In this document: positions 1 to 10,799 of the stretch, piece by piece
How positions within the stretch are numbered: the first letter of the stretch is position 1
Layout: every line of letters starts with the position of its first letter
NCBI GenBank assembly: GCA_023091735.1
Contig: JALKBU010000222.1
Coordinates: 1-59,357 of the forward strand
Reading direction: 5' to 3'
Length of the DNA: 59,357 nucleotides
Origin: Trichomonas tenax
Taxonomy: Eukaryota > Parabasalia > Trichomonadida > Trichomonadidae
Program-made: the position numbers and the translations under genes
The notes under the pieces: generated by a model
What the model saw: only the letters and a program-made list of their open reading frames with translations
What the model was told of the DNA's origin: nothing
The model's database searches: none

Positions 1-529
1 TTTGTGATACTACACGACAAAAAATGTATTTACATGTCATATTTTACATTTACTAAAAATTTCTTGCTCAAACAAAGCCAAGCTCAAGCTGAAAACTATG
101 GTAGCTAGCAGATAATCCCATTGAATATAGTGGATGTTATATTAACTTGAAGACTTTAAAGTGAGATTATAATTTAAAATCAAACAGGACGATATACTAG
201 TTTAAGTATCATTTTTTTGACCGAGAAACTCTTACGGTATTATTATTTCAACGATTTCTAATTAAGTCATCAGTTGATGCATGATTGTTTTAACAACTCA
301 ATAATATATTGATATATTTTATATATATAACACTACTATGAATGGGGTTAGGTTCAAAAGCAATGATATATAATCAGGCACATGCTCAAAGATAGATTTT
401 GATGAAGTTAATAATTTTTGTTCTTGGATGTGTTTTTGATATTATACCTCAAGAACTAAAGAATTTCTATTCATATCGCATATATAACAGTGTTAAGAAG
501 GCATTGATAAATATAATGATGCTGATGCA

Positions 530-770
530 TATTAATGAATTTAACATTAGAATGACCATTTTTCTCAAATGCGTTTTTCAACATATTGAAGAAAGAAAAT
601 AATACATGTCACAGAGGTGACTATAGTGAGAATGAATTTAACATTCATCAATATGATTTTGACAATTTCTCAAAAATGCAATTTTATCTTGTTGATGAAA
701 GATAATAATACATGTGATAGATGGGACTGTGGTGAGAATGAATTTAAAGCACATAGATATTTTACTAATA
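530..770. repeat. Degenerate tandem repeat, period about 100-106 bp
   Basis: The string beginning TGAATTTAA recurs near 536, 633 and 739, and AATAATACATGT recurs at 598 and 704, exactly 106 bases apart. The units have diverged and no long reading frame spans them. The rest of 1-818 is AT-rich with no gene that I can support; an ATG frame at 399-602 has no recognisable product. Confidence 0.55.
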
Positions 771-818
771 AAAACAATGAAAATCAATCCAATCGAAAAC
801 CATTTGAAAAAAAAGTCA

Positions 819-1571
819 TTAATAGCGAGCAAAGAGCTGTGTTGCGTACCATGTGTTTCCATCGTGAGCAACAGCAACACCCATGCGCGTGAAATCACCC
901 AATAAATTCCTTCTATGGCCAGGAGAGTGAATCCATCCTTCGACGAACGTCTTTATAGGATCGCTGTATCCTGTGCAATAAGCGACGTTTTCTCCTGCAG
1001 CATAACCTGCGATTTTCTTCGCTCTCTCGTCGAACCCGGTGTGTCCAAGAGGTGTTTTGCCTGCCAACATGTTTTTCGTGTGTGACATTCCGATTTCACC
1101 TAAATTCTTTGCTAATTTAAGAGGTGGACGCCCCTGCGACTGCCTGAACTCATTGGTAAGGCGCAGACACTGTTTCTCGTGCTCTGAGCCTCCTATCTCG
1201 AATAAAGAGAGCGGATCAATTCCAGGACCAGCGCCGTGACAATTCCTTGGGCCAGGCATGTTATCTACAACACCAGGGCCATACCCAATGCCTCTGTATG
1301 GTCCAGAATGCGACTGAAGGTTTTGTTCGTAATTAATTTGTGGTGGTTCTAGAGAAATTGTCTTTGAAGGTTTTAGAGGTTCTCTTTTTATGGTAGTATC
1401 AACAGTGAACTTCCCTACACCTCTTTTTGGTCCCATTCCGTTACCTTTACAAGATTGTGGTAAATATTGCAGAATGTCGACAGGACCGGCGCCAACACCC
1501 CTCTTTGGGCCTTCGTTCGGCTCTAAGTTCGACATATAGTGAGGTTTGCCCTTGAACACGTTCGAAGACAT
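819..1571 (-). CDS. CAP (SCP/YkwD-type) domain protein
   Basis: The last 120 or so residues form a CAP domain. It starts at EHEKQCLRLTNEFR and carries the family histidine (GMSHTKNM), the GENVAY glutamate block and the SPGHRRNLLG histidine block, then ends in a beta strand (WYATQLFARY). The N-terminal half is low complexity with three copies of a Gly-rich repeat (GPKRGVG, GPKRGVG, GPYRGIG) and two PGP motifs. No signal peptide is visible, so a cytoplasmic GAPR-1-like protein is possible. The ATG at 1571 is preferred because a TCATT initiator lies about ten bases upstream. The ATG at 1586 is an alternative, and the frame extends to a TTG at 1652. The biochemical role of the CAP domain is unknown here. 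Confidence 0.8.
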   Translation of the reverse strand: MSSNVFKGKPHYMSNLEPNEGPKRGVGAGPVDILQYLPQSCKGNGMGPKRGVGKFTVDTTIKREPLKPSKTISLEPPQINYEQNLQSHSGPYRGIGYGPGVVDNMPGPRNCHGAGPGIDPLSLFEIGGSEHEKQCLRLTNEFRQSQGRPPLKLAKNLGEIGMSHTKNMLAGKTPLGHTGFDERAKKIAGYAAGENVAYCTGYSDPIKTFVEGWIHSPGHRRNLLGDFTRMGVAVAHDGNTWYATQLFARY

Positions 1572-2477
1572 GAATTTTAATGACATAGAAAAGATTTTGA
1601 ATAGAACGGGGCGTTCAAAATTAGGCAGGGTATTCAAATACCATTCAGCCAATTATAGATTTGCGATCAAGACATTTTATTTCAATATTCTTATACTTTA
1701 GGCTCTAAAGTCCAATATATTAAGAGCGAATTTGCTTATTCGTCGGCAGACATCATTAAAAAATCTTCAATGCAGACAATTAACAATTTTTCTTTATTAA
1801 ATAATACTATAAAAGAATCTATATAATGTTATAATAATTATTTCTTTAAATAGTCGATATTTATGGAGATATTTTTAGTCATAGTTGATCATGACAAAAA
1901 ATGACTCATAAATGTTATTAAAGCCAAAAAACTTGATGTTTAAATAGAGAATATCTGCTAAAATACTAATATGTGGGAAATAAAATGGAATGCATTTTTA
2001 TTGTTTCGGCCAAACAAATTAATTTTACACAATATATTTGACACGTAAATTTTTTCTTACAAAAAAGTGGATAAGAAATTTCATCTTTAGAAAAATTCCA
2101 CTCTTTGTGAGAATATAATTATTACAGTCAGAAAATGTAAATCAAATTTAGGGTCCAACATAATATTCAAGGGGAGGACACTAATCTTATTTTATTTTTA
2201 GAGTTTTCCCTTCTTTCAGCCAGAAGAATATTTCAAAGTCTGATTCGATCATTGTCACATTTCTGTTACTTTTAAATATCTTTTAGTTTTTATTGTTGTC
2301 AAAAATGAAAAACCTAAGCATTCCCTTACGTCTTATAACAAAATTTACAAAAAATTCACTTCAACTATTATCAATGTCCCAAAAAGTCATTTTGATCATA
2401 AATTTGGCCTTTCCTCATATAAGTACATCTAATTTTTGAACTATAAACGGACATTATATTTTTAACAAATAGTGGTT
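1572..2477. other. Intergenic, no gene seen
   Basis: About 0.9 kb of AT-rich DNA between two divergent genes. I see only one copy of the dispersed TGTCAYGTAAA-type motif near 2039. Some of it must carry the promoters of both flanking genes. Confidence 0.5.
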
Positions 2478-3524
2478 ATGACATTTAAAGGAAAGATGGA
2501 TGAACATTTTGATTTGGAGCAATACTATCCGCCAGATGATATAATGCAGGAAATCAAACCGCCGCATGAGCTTGGCGCTAAATTCGGCGATCTTTGTAAC
2601 AAAAATCCAATTCAAGCGATGGCTGCTTTACGTTCTTTTACTGATCAGCACAATGATCCGTATTATTTGGGCAAACTTATTGCATTTACAAAGGAAATTG
2701 AACCCGCAAAACGCACAGAATGCATATTTTCGTCATCTCTCGCTCCTGAAACAGTTTTCTTCTTTTTCTTTACAGCACTCAACACAGAGTTTACTACAGT
2801 CATTGATTTTGCGATTATTAACTTAAGTTTAGCGGGATTACCAAATAATGCTGCTCAACTCAAAATTATACTCTCTGCGTTTGCGGAAGCATATCTCTCC
2901 AAAAACCCTAACTGCAGGTTGTCAAAATATGAAATTAAGCGAATTATTATCGCATATATTGTATTTACTTCAAATTACAAAACAAAAACCATGATCACAC
3001 CTGATAAATTCAAGACATATTTCAAAAACCTGACTTTTCCAGAGGAAAACGTTGTTGGACTTTATAATTCTTTATTAAACCGTCCAAAAGAGATTAATTT
3101 ATCATGTGGCGTTTACGATTCACCAGTAAACCTGAAAATGACAACTACGATAACGACAAAACGTTCAATGTTTAAACTCGTGAAAAGTATAATTTTGAAA
3201 TTAGACGGATATTGGCTTGAAATATATAACGATACGAAGGCTGAAAAGGCCAAAAACAGATTCCTCCTCTTTGATGTTCTCGCAACGTGTAGAAGACTTC
3301 CTGATGAATTTATTATGGACATCGGAAGGACAGGAAAAGAGATGATGATTATTGGTCCACATAAATATTACGACGAAGATAAATTTTCAATCACAAGCGA
3401 TAATTTGAAAATAATTCAGGAATGGTGTAATCTAATTAACTGGGTGTCATTCCATTGTACAATACAGTCGCTAATTAACCACGAAATTGAAACAGGTAAT
3501 GTTTCAAATATGATTTTAATGTAA
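2478..3524 (+). CDS. Sec7-like / PH-like protein lacking the catalytic glutamate
   Basis: The region of about residues 60-205 aligns by eye with a Sec7 ARF-GEF domain: a hydrophobic helix, LPNNAAQ, AFAEAYL, a helix in place of the NTDLHNP motif, then FPEENVVGLYNSL. Residues 225-335 resemble a PH domain, as in cytohesins. In Sec7 proteins the loop reads LPGEAQ and its glutamate displaces nucleotide from ARF. Here the equivalent residue is Asn124, and the second ARF-contact motif is also lost (TSNYKTKT). If the assignment is right, the protein is probably not an active exchange factor and may be a scaffold or membrane adaptor. The start is the first ATG; the frame extends upstream only through GTG codons. 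Confidence 0.6.
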   Translation: MTFKGKMDEHFDLEQYYPPDDIMQEIKPPHELGAKFGDLCNKNPIQAMAALRSFTDQHNDPYYLGKLIAFTKEIEPAKRTECIFSSSLAPETVFFFFFTALNTEFTTVIDFAIINLSLAGLPNNAAQLKIILSAFAEAYLSKNPNCRLSKYEIKRIIIAYIVFTSNYKTKTMITPDKFKTYFKNLTFPEENVVGLYNSLLNRPKEINLSCGVYDSPVNLKMTTTITTKRSMFKLVKSIILKLDGYWLEIYNDTKAEKAKNRFLLFDVLATCRRLPDEFIMDIGRTGKEMMIIGPHKYYDEDKFSITSDNLKIIQEWCNLINWVSFHCTIQSLINHEIETGNVSNMILM

Positions 3525-3790
3525 TTTAACAAAAAATGTTTTATCTTTATCTATTTCAGTTTATTTTCGTGTAGTCAGTACAACTGTTTCTATTAAAAAT
3601 GTTATTCTCTTCTAAGAAATTATATTTTTTTTTCCATCTTTTATTCTCTTTGATATTATATAATAAAGCTGCTATGTGGGTGATAATTAATATGATTTTG
3701 TGATGTAATGAGTTAAATAATAGCAGATTTTGGAAAGAGAAAGAAAAACAAGTTTTATTATATATAACATAATCTGCATCGGCAGTAATA

Positions 3791-5143
3791 TCAGTCCACA
3801 GAAGCAATTCTCCTGTGGTTCTTTTGTTTGTAAGTGAATCCGAGAAATGCGAAGTTTTGCACATTCTGAGCGATAGGAATCTCTGATGCGAGTGAGTCCT
3901 CTGTCGGCTCAATCTCATCGAAGTGAGAAGTGTCACTTGGAGATTTAATAACTGGAACCATCGGAGTATTGTTATGGAACGGTTGTTGGAAGTCAAAACC
4001 TTCAAAGAATGGATGCTGCATGATTTGCTCAAATCCATAACGATCTTCCGGCTCGCATAATAAATGTTTGATTAAATCAACGGCGACAGGCGAAACAGGG
4101 CGGTTTTCTATCTTCGGGAAGATGAGGCACTTCTTCCAGAAGTTGATTTTGAGCTGTATCTCACGCGGCGTTTGTCCAAAGAAAGGAACAAAGCCATACA
4201 ACATTTCATAGAGAATAACACCCAAAGACCAAAAGTCTGAGAGCGTCGTTGGCGGTTTTCCTCTAATGATTTCAGGTGCTGTATACGTACAAGTGCCTAT
4301 TTCCGTTCCTCTGTTGTGTGAAGGTTGATCCATTGGACGACCTGAGATAAACTCGATAATATCATCGTTGAGCTTCTGGAAGTGAGTATCGTTGTCTTGG
4401 TAGTTCTTTGATAGACCGAAATCTGTTAATTTTAAATGACCATTTTCGCAAATAAGTATATTGTCTGGTTTAAGGTCGCGGTGAAGGAAATGCAGCTCAT
4501 GTACAGAGTGTACAGCAAGCGCAATCTCTGCTGCGAAGAATTTTGCGGTATCATTGTCGAAAAATCCTTTCTTGATCAAAGCATTCATTAAATCACCTCC
4601 ACACACATACTCCAGGACCAAATAAAGGCGGCTGTCGTCCTGGAACGAACAATTCAAAGCTGTAAACCATGGATTATCCGCATGTGCGAGAATATCGCGT
4701 TCTGTTCTGACATTTTGTATCTGTTCCGTCATGATTATATCTGCTTTTCTCAAAACCTTCAAAGCGTAATATTTTCGATCTTCTTGGTCTAAAACTAACC
4801 AAACTTCACCGAAACCACCTCGGCCGATTAGCTTAATTCGCTCAAAACGCTCCGGCTTTATCTTAGACCTCGCTTTTCGCGTGTAATCCGACTCATCTTG
4901 CCTAAATTGTTGAATCATTTGTTGTTTTTCTACCTCAGAGAGTTCTGGATTTTCCATAATTTGCTGTATTTGATCGCGTCGTCCGGATCTCTGCTCGAAA
5001 AGAGACTTATAATAGTTTTCAAAATAAAGTTTTGCTGATTCTGCCATGATTTTCGTCTCTTTTGACGGCTCTTCGTTACCATCGCCTCGAATCGAATGCT
5101 GCAGACTCGAAGCAGTGCGTGCTGCGCGTCTTATAAGAGTCAT
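3791..5143 (-). CDS. NDR/LATS-family AGC serine/threonine kinase
   Basis: A 450-residue kinase. Residues 35-90 form the charged helical N-terminal region that binds MOB proteins in NDR kinases. The kinase domain starts near 100 with GRGGFGEV, Lys129, Glu148, HRDLKPDN (Asp223), DFG (Asp241) and TAPE. An insert of about 37 residues separates DFG from the activation segment, as is typical of NDR kinases. Thr280 lies where human NDR1 has its activating serine. The tail ends in a hydrophobic motif FLGFTYK whose Thr437 would be the Hippo/MST-type phosphosite. A TCATT initiator sits about eight bases before the ATG. All catalytic residues are present, so it should be active, probably in cell division or morphogenesis with a MOB partner. 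Confidence 0.93.
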   Translation of the reverse strand: MTLIRRAARTASSLQHSIRGDGNEEPSKETKIMAESAKLYFENYYKSLFEQRSGRRDQIQQIMENPELSEVEKQQMIQQFRQDESDYTRKARSKIKPERFERIKLIGRGGFGEVWLVLDQEDRKYYALKVLRKADIIMTEQIQNVRTERDILAHADNPWFTALNCSFQDDSRLYLVLEYVCGGDLMNALIKKGFFDNDTAKFFAAEIALAVHSVHELHFLHRDLKPDNILICENGHLKLTDFGLSKNYQDNDTHFQKLNDDIIEFISGRPMDQPSHNRGTEIGTCTYTAPEIIRGKPPTTLSDFWSLGVILYEMLYGFVPFFGQTPREIQLKINFWKKCLIFPKIENRPVSPVAVDLIKHLLCEPEDRYGFEQIMQHPFFEGFDFQQPFHNNTPMVPVIKSPSDTSHFDEIEPTEDSLASEIPIAQNVQNFAFLGFTYKQKNHRRIASVD

Positions 5144-6835
5144 TTTTTAATGAAAAAAATCAAAAAAATTTGAGTCCATTTGTAAACATCACAAAAAGTT
5201 TCGTTTCAAAATTTTGTAAAGTTTATTTTCACTTTCAAAAAGCATAATTTATCATCTCCATCTCATATAATGTCTAAATTTTTGATTTATTTCGTTTTTC
5301 GCCCAAAATATCGACTTTTCGCCGATTTTATTGCAAAAATATTTTCAACAACACATATAATTTGTTATTTTTAGGTTTTCAACTTGATTTGATTTTGAAA
5401 ATTGTAAAAATCGATTTTGAATATGGCTTTGATATGGTATGGAAGTGCTATATTTTGATTTTTAAGGTTAATTTGTTTACCCGATATTATGAAAGTGGAA
5501 TTTTCTTATTTCTTTAATCGCATTGCTATATGTCAAGATCAATTTTTGATTTTTTTGTAAAGTTGTTCAACATTTTTATCGTTTTGTTGATCTCAAACTT
5601 TGGTATTTAGTGTTTTATCGATTTCTATGCCTATTTTAACAATTTCCGAGTTAATTTGGTTTTATTCATTTTATTCAGGATTTTATTTGTGATCCAGACT
5701 GCTTATTATAGGGATTCAAATCTGGAGTATGTTTTGGAATTTGCCTGATTTCCGTTTTTGCAATCTTCCATACAAAATGACCTTCTTTTTATCGTTTTTT
5801 ATCAAATAAATTATTTACTGGACAAAAATTCGTGAGTTTTCATGTTTTTAAATCAGCAGCTCGCTATAGATTTAGGAGCACTATGTTTTCGTGCAATTTC
5901 ACCTTCTTCATTGTGATTGTCATATTTTCACTGGAAATTTCCAGCTAAGAACATCCAGAAAAGTGAGCAAAATTGAATGAAAAGTGACGTTTTGGAAGCA
6001 GGAAATTTGTTTTTGAAGATAATTCAAAAAGTTGATAAATATGATCCTTGTTATGTGAAGAATGCATATATCAATTGGAAGATATTGAGGAATTTCCGAT
6101 AATATGGAAATAGCATAAAATCGAAAATTGATTTTTTAATATTTTACTATATTCATATAGAATAACAATAGTGACATGAAAAGTTTACAATTTTACAATT
6201 TGAGAAATTGGAAGTTTCTTCATTAATTTTCTTGGCCAAGAATACAAATTATAATGATATGAAGGACCTCTATCATGATCTCATTGATGATGGCTGAGCA
6301 TGTCTGAAACTTCGTTTCCAATAAATGAGCATTTTCTGACTGATCAATTCCAAAAATTTTGAAAACCGCGATTGTCACATCATGCATAGCAATACATGGG
6401 CCCGCATTTCCCAAGTAACATAAATAATTCATGCGAAACCAACAAACGAAGCTTACTCTCAATTTTTCTTCTTAAGTTATCGCTACAGCATATTCAAGCC
6501 TATTTACCAATATACAACAAATATTGGCTTAATTTGGGCCATTGGAATCAATAGAAAAGAATTTTTGGGGTTAAATATAAAACAAGCATTACATCGTTTA
6601 ATTTAGCTGCATTTATATTACCTTATGATCTAAATACAGAATTCATGTTTTTGCTTATGTTATAAAATTAAATTTTTTATTTCCAGACTTTTTTTCCAGA
6701 AGTCCATTTTTTATCTTCCAGAATCTATTTTATCTTCCAGATTTGCATCCCTACTTATTACATAAAGAGTTAAGATTACTATGGATGTCCGAAAAGTTAA
6801 TTTTTCGGGGCGAGTTGCCTGAAAAAACGGACGAT

Positions 6836-7193
6836 TTTTGCCACGGCGTCTCAGGGCGTCCTCGCTGTAAACCATTCAATTTTGAATGGATTATGGGGTC
6901 CCGACCAATTTTTTGACGTTTCGCGTCCCCAAATGAACGACAAATGCGGAAAATTTTCGATGTGTTTTCGATGGGTGCAGCCCCCGCCTATTAAAGATGA
7001 GAGTTGGTGAAGCTTAACAGCACTTGTACGAAGCACAATCACTGAAGAAAGCACTTCTTGTTGGGGTTTTTCGTCGGGGACGCTGAAATTCATTTGAAGA
7101 CACGAAGTCTTGAAAACAAATTCGTTGGGGACGCCATAAACCATTAAAAATTGAATGTTTTACAGCTGGGATGCCCTGAGACGCCGTGGCAAA
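6836..7193. repeat. Inverted-repeat (fold-back) element, about 358 bp
   Basis: The arm 6836-6896 and the reverse complement of 7134-7193 match over about 59 bases with roughly six differences. Both contain the GC-rich core TTTGCCACGGCGTCTCAGGG, which stands out from the AT-rich surroundings. The interior has further GGGGAC-type repeats in both orientations. It looks like a non-autonomous transposon or fold-back element. No target-site duplication was identified. Confidence 0.7.
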
Positions 7194-7692
7194 CCAACAC
7201 CGAAAAAATGTATTCTTTCGGGCTCTGCCTGAACTAAAAATATGAGGGTCAGCAGATTTATAATGGGGATAAGTTTTCCCTTTTTAAGAAATAAACTCCC
7301 TTTCTTGTTCATTATATAACCCCTTTTTAGCTGGTTCCACCCCTTTAAATATGCATTTCCCCAGCAAAAGAATTTGATCCCCTAACTTTTCGATTTTCCG
7401 GCGTTTTTGTAAAAATCTGTTTTTTGCTGTTCTCAATTTCATCACCCAAAAAGCCTCTTACTGTATATCGAATGTAGAATTGAAATATCACTCCTTCTCC
7501 TTGTTTTTTTGTCTAATAAACACTTTTTTATATAAACAGTTTTTGTAAAGTATTCAATTTGTGCTATAATTTTTTCCGTTTCAAGAATTTAGTGTTAATG
7601 TCTTTCCTCATTTAAGCACAAATGTGATAGATATCAAATACCTTCTTATAGCTAATTTATACGACAAAAGGTCTTTCATTTTAACAATTATC

Positions 7693-8003
7693 ACAATTTG
7701 GTAATTAGATCCTCATTTTACTTGTGTTTATTAGAGATAGTAAGGATGGTCAGACAGAAAGTATTTCAAGACAAAACAAGAGCTTTTTGAGGAAAGGAAA
7801 AATTTAATATTCACATATTCCAATGCACTTCCCTTCTCTTCAGTTCCATTCACTTTGCAGACCTTGTGCAGAACGAATTTAAATCATAATACCATGGGTC
7901 CAAATAGACTCATCACTTTTTGTTTTCGAACCTTAAAGAATTTTTCGTCCTCGACGAAAAGTTTACATCAATAACGTATATTTTCGAACATCCCTAAGAT
8001 TAC
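7693..8003 (-). repeat. Copy of the SET-gene 3' repeat
   Basis: The reverse complement of this stretch matches 30605-30908 over about 300 bases with roughly nine in ten bases identical by eye. The 30.6-kb copy covers the last codons and the 3' flank of a SET-domain pseudogene, so this is a detached 3' fragment of the same sequence family in the opposite orientation. Confidence 0.75.
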
Positions 8004-8568
8004 GATATTTCGACTTGATTTGATAACGTTTTTTGCATATATCGATTTTTCTTTGATATTTATCAGTTCTATAAACCACAAAGTTGAAATCTCAACTTTT
8101 TGCGTCGTATTGTTCTAAATTTTTTATCAAATTTATGACATGTCAGATTTTCCACTAATAAATTTTGCTATGACACGTAAACTAATATTTTTTGCCAATG
8201 TATTCTTATGCTTTGATAAATAATATTACAAGTTTATCTTTCTATCATATGATATAACTTTTCTATTGCAATAATTATTCATGTTCTTGGCAACTTATAT
8301 CAATATTTTAATTCATATTATTTCGATTTTTGGCTACAATTTGCTTATCATGAATAATTGATCATATGTTTTTATTTGAATTGGCTTCTAGATCTATAAT
8401 ATAATCCAAAGTTATATGAATTTGAGAATTATTTTGATAAATTTCAATATCTCTAAAACATAAAGGAAATTGATTGAGAAACTTCTTAAATTCTGTCTCT
8501 TATTATATTTGATACGATGATGAAAGCTTGTCCAATCAATTTTAAATTTGATCAAATATACATACAAT

Positions 8569-9381
8569 TTAGTCAATTTCAATCTGGTTAATCTCTTGCA
8601 GAGCTCTATCAGGATCAAAGTTAAATCTTCTGAGTGTTTCTATCGCTTGATGTAATTCAATTCCGTGATTTAACAAAGAACCAACAGCGGATCTCTGCCT
8701 TGCAGTGAGAGATTCAACAAGTGCAAAATCTTCATTTTCTGTGTCTGTTGCTCCGTTATCAGCATCCAATATTGCACACATTCTATCAAAAACTTGTTCA
8801 TCGCTAAGCTCAGAAACACCGGTCAACACCATGTGCTGATGCAGCAGCGGGACATAATTTGATGAATTGTTTTGAATTATATGTGATATTTCACTGAGTT
8901 CATCAATTCTGTTATAAATTGTATTGTTGTCATCAAGAACTTCCGGCAAATGCATGTCGTTGACAAAATCATGCAAATAAAGACCAATATCGCCACTTTC
9001 GATAAATTGATCAACTTGCTCTGGAGTATAAAGGTTCTGGTTATCATCAGGTTCATCCAACATACTTCCATCGTATTCTTCTTCGTATTCTTCCTCTTGA
9101 TCATCGAACATAACAGGATTTGGAATTCCAATAAATGGATTTCGGTGGTGATGGCGTCTATGGGACTTAATGTTGACCACCATTACGTACGAGAACTCCT
9201 TTAACTCAGCAAATGGCGTCGTTTGGCACAAATATTTTCCATTGTGAGAAAGATTCGCGTTATCATCAACTGTTATGTTGAACTCTTTCGAAATTATTGA
9301 AATTGCTTTAAGGAACGGAATGTTTGGTGCGAAATCTAAAATTTTACGGCCTTTTTGAGGAACAACAATAATCAGCTTCAT
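8569..9381 (-). CDS. Ubiquitin-like / UBA domain protein (Rad23-like shuttle?)
   Basis: Residues 1-75 have a ubiquitin-like pattern of short strands (MKLIIVVPQKGRKI, then FLKAISIISKEF, then LSHNGKYL). A His/Arg patch and an acidic linker (about 77-110) follow. The C-terminal 45 residues (LTARQRSAVGSLLNHGIE, ending DRALQEINQ) form a UBA domain close to the last UBA of Rad23. This combination is that of proteasome shuttle factors which deliver ubiquitinated proteins or take part in DNA-damage response. The middle is poorly conserved, so Rad23, Dsk2 or another UBL-UBA family cannot be separated. A TCACAAAAA initiator-like string precedes the ATG. Confidence 0.7.
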   Translation of the reverse strand: MKLIIVVPQKGRKILDFAPNIPFLKAISIISKEFNITVDDNANLSHNGKYLCQTTPFAELKEFSYVMVVNIKSHRRHHHRNPFIGIPNPVMFDDQEEEYEEEYDGSMLDEPDDNQNLYTPEQVDQFIESGDIGLYLHDFVNDMHLPEVLDDNNTIYNRIDELSEISHIIQNNSSNYVPLLHQHMVLTGVSELSDEQVFDRMCAILDADNGATDTENEDFALVESLTARQRSAVGSLLNHGIELHQAIETLRRFNFDPDRALQEINQIEID

Positions 9382-10035
9382 TTTTTTTTATTTTAATTTT
9401 TGTGATAAAATTTACCTTAATTTTAAACCCAAAAATCTTGATTAAATCAATGATTTATTAATGATTTTTGATGATAAATCGATTCATTGTACTGTGATCT
9501 ATACGTGTTGCTTATATATAAGGAGATTATGATGAACAATAGAGCTCTAAAAAAGGAAAAACATATCCGAGCAATTTTGGCAAATGTCAAAATTAAATAA
9601 AAGTGACATATAAAAATCATTTTCATTGAAAATTCAGGCTTTTTATAAAGATCCATGAGCTTTCTTTAAGATAAATATCTTAACCTATAAATCCACAGTA
9701 ATTCCGACTAGTTATTACATATAACAATGAGATGTTAATCATTTCATCATTTTGAAAAGATCATGTGTTGTATAATTATGATTATGTTTATTAATGATAT
9801 ATACATCTGTTGTACTTTTATTCCATCAATTAAAAACATAAAGAAATGTTTCATACATAAAGATATGAATAGTTTTATTATCTCGAGTGAAGAAATATTG
9901 AACAATGAATAATTCATGAATATGAATACACATCATACAGAGATGGATAGGATTCGATTTGTGTTGAATAATTTCAAGTTTGATTATTGTTATGAATCGA
10001 ATTCAAAATAACGTTTAAAATCGTTCACAATGTTG
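9382..10035. other. Intergenic, no gene seen
   Basis: AT-rich DNA between the UBL-UBA gene start and the left arm of the hairpin-array element. I see no supported gene or RNA. Confidence 0.5.
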
Positions 10036-10321
10036 ATATTGTTTTGCGTGTCAATGAGTCATCTTGTAAAATGTCAGATTATCATATTTTGAAAAGGTGA
10101 CATTCAATGTAAAGTGAAAAAATGTTAACAAATTAATAAAGGGGGAATATCTATTTTAATTTGATGTGACATTAAAAAGGAGATTTCGTGCTTTTTTGCT
10201 GCTATGTGCAACTACACCACACCCTGTAGCTGCACGCAGCAGCAAAAATGGACGAAAAGTACTTATGAAAAAAAAGTATTGTATTGAAATAATCCTCGAC
10301 GCAAGCTGATGTTTTTACTTT

Positions 10322-10374
10322 TTTAGCAGGTGAAACCTTAGGACCATACAGATTTAAGACATTCACCAGCTAAA
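10322..10374. repeat. Hairpin copy 1 of the TTTAGCAGGTGAA family
   Basis: Left arm 10322-10334 and right arm 10362-10374 pair over 13 bases with one mismatch. The loop is 27 bases. Confidence 0.65.
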
Positions 10375-10564
10375 AGAGGCAAAAAAGGCTTCATCCTCGA
10401 TTATAATCGATTATAAAAATATGAAAAAAAAGCGTGTCATTCGTCCATTTTTGTTGATGTGAACAACCTTATTGTATATAGTGGTTGCACATAACATCAA
10501 AAATAAATGAAAAGCACGCTTTTTTATTTCGAATTATATATCGAGAACCAAATCATGTTTTTTG

Positions 10565-10623
10565 ATTCTTTAGCTAGTGAAATTCTTAGACACATGGAGT
10601 TCTAAGGCTTTACTAACTAAAGA
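10565..10623. repeat. Hairpin copy 2 of the same family
   Basis: The left arm starts at 10565 and the right arm is 10601-10623. They pair over about 23 bases with four mismatches. Relative to copies 1 and 3, AG in the left arm is TA and CT in the right arm is TA, so pairing at those two positions is kept. Confidence 0.65.
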
Positions 10624-10733
10624 AGCAAAAAAAAAAAAACATCGGCCTGCACCGAGATAACATCGGTTTGTAACTTTTTTCAAGCTTTGCTTTTTGTGAA
10701 TCAAAGTTATCTCCGCAACAAAACCGAGATCCT

Positions 10734-10799
10734 TCGCTTCTTTAGCAGAGACTGCCTAAGCTTCATGTTCTACTAAGGATTCACCTGCTAAAGAAGCGA
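10734..10799. repeat. Hairpin copy 3 of the same family
   Basis: Left arm 10734-10760 and right arm 10773-10799. The outer 15 bases (TCGCTTCTTTAGCAG) pair perfectly. The right arm is the exact complement of the left arm of copy 1 across TTTAGCAGGTGAA. Confidence 0.65.

Larger units (their letters stand above)
5144..8568. other. Gene-poor region of 3.4 kb
   Basis: No convincing gene. It contains a 358-bp inverted-repeat element at 6836-7193 and a 300-bp repeat at 7693-8003 that is shared in inverse orientation with the 3' end of the SET pseudogene at 30.6 kb. It also has two copies of a dispersed motif near 8138 and 8171. The frame at 6851-7144 lies inside the inverted-repeat element and is probably chance. 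Confidence 0.6.

Noticed and set aside
399..602. 67-residue frame at the window start
   Set aside because: AT-driven composition, overlaps a degenerate tandem repeat, no motif and no initiator-supported start.
6851..7144. 97-residue frame inside the fold-back element
   Set aside because: Bounded by the inverted-repeat arms, no known motif, and explained by the higher GC of the element.
10322..10799. CRISPR-like array, because hairpins recur
   Set aside because: Repeats are diverged, unevenly spaced and self-paired in a eukaryotic context, with no cas-like genes.
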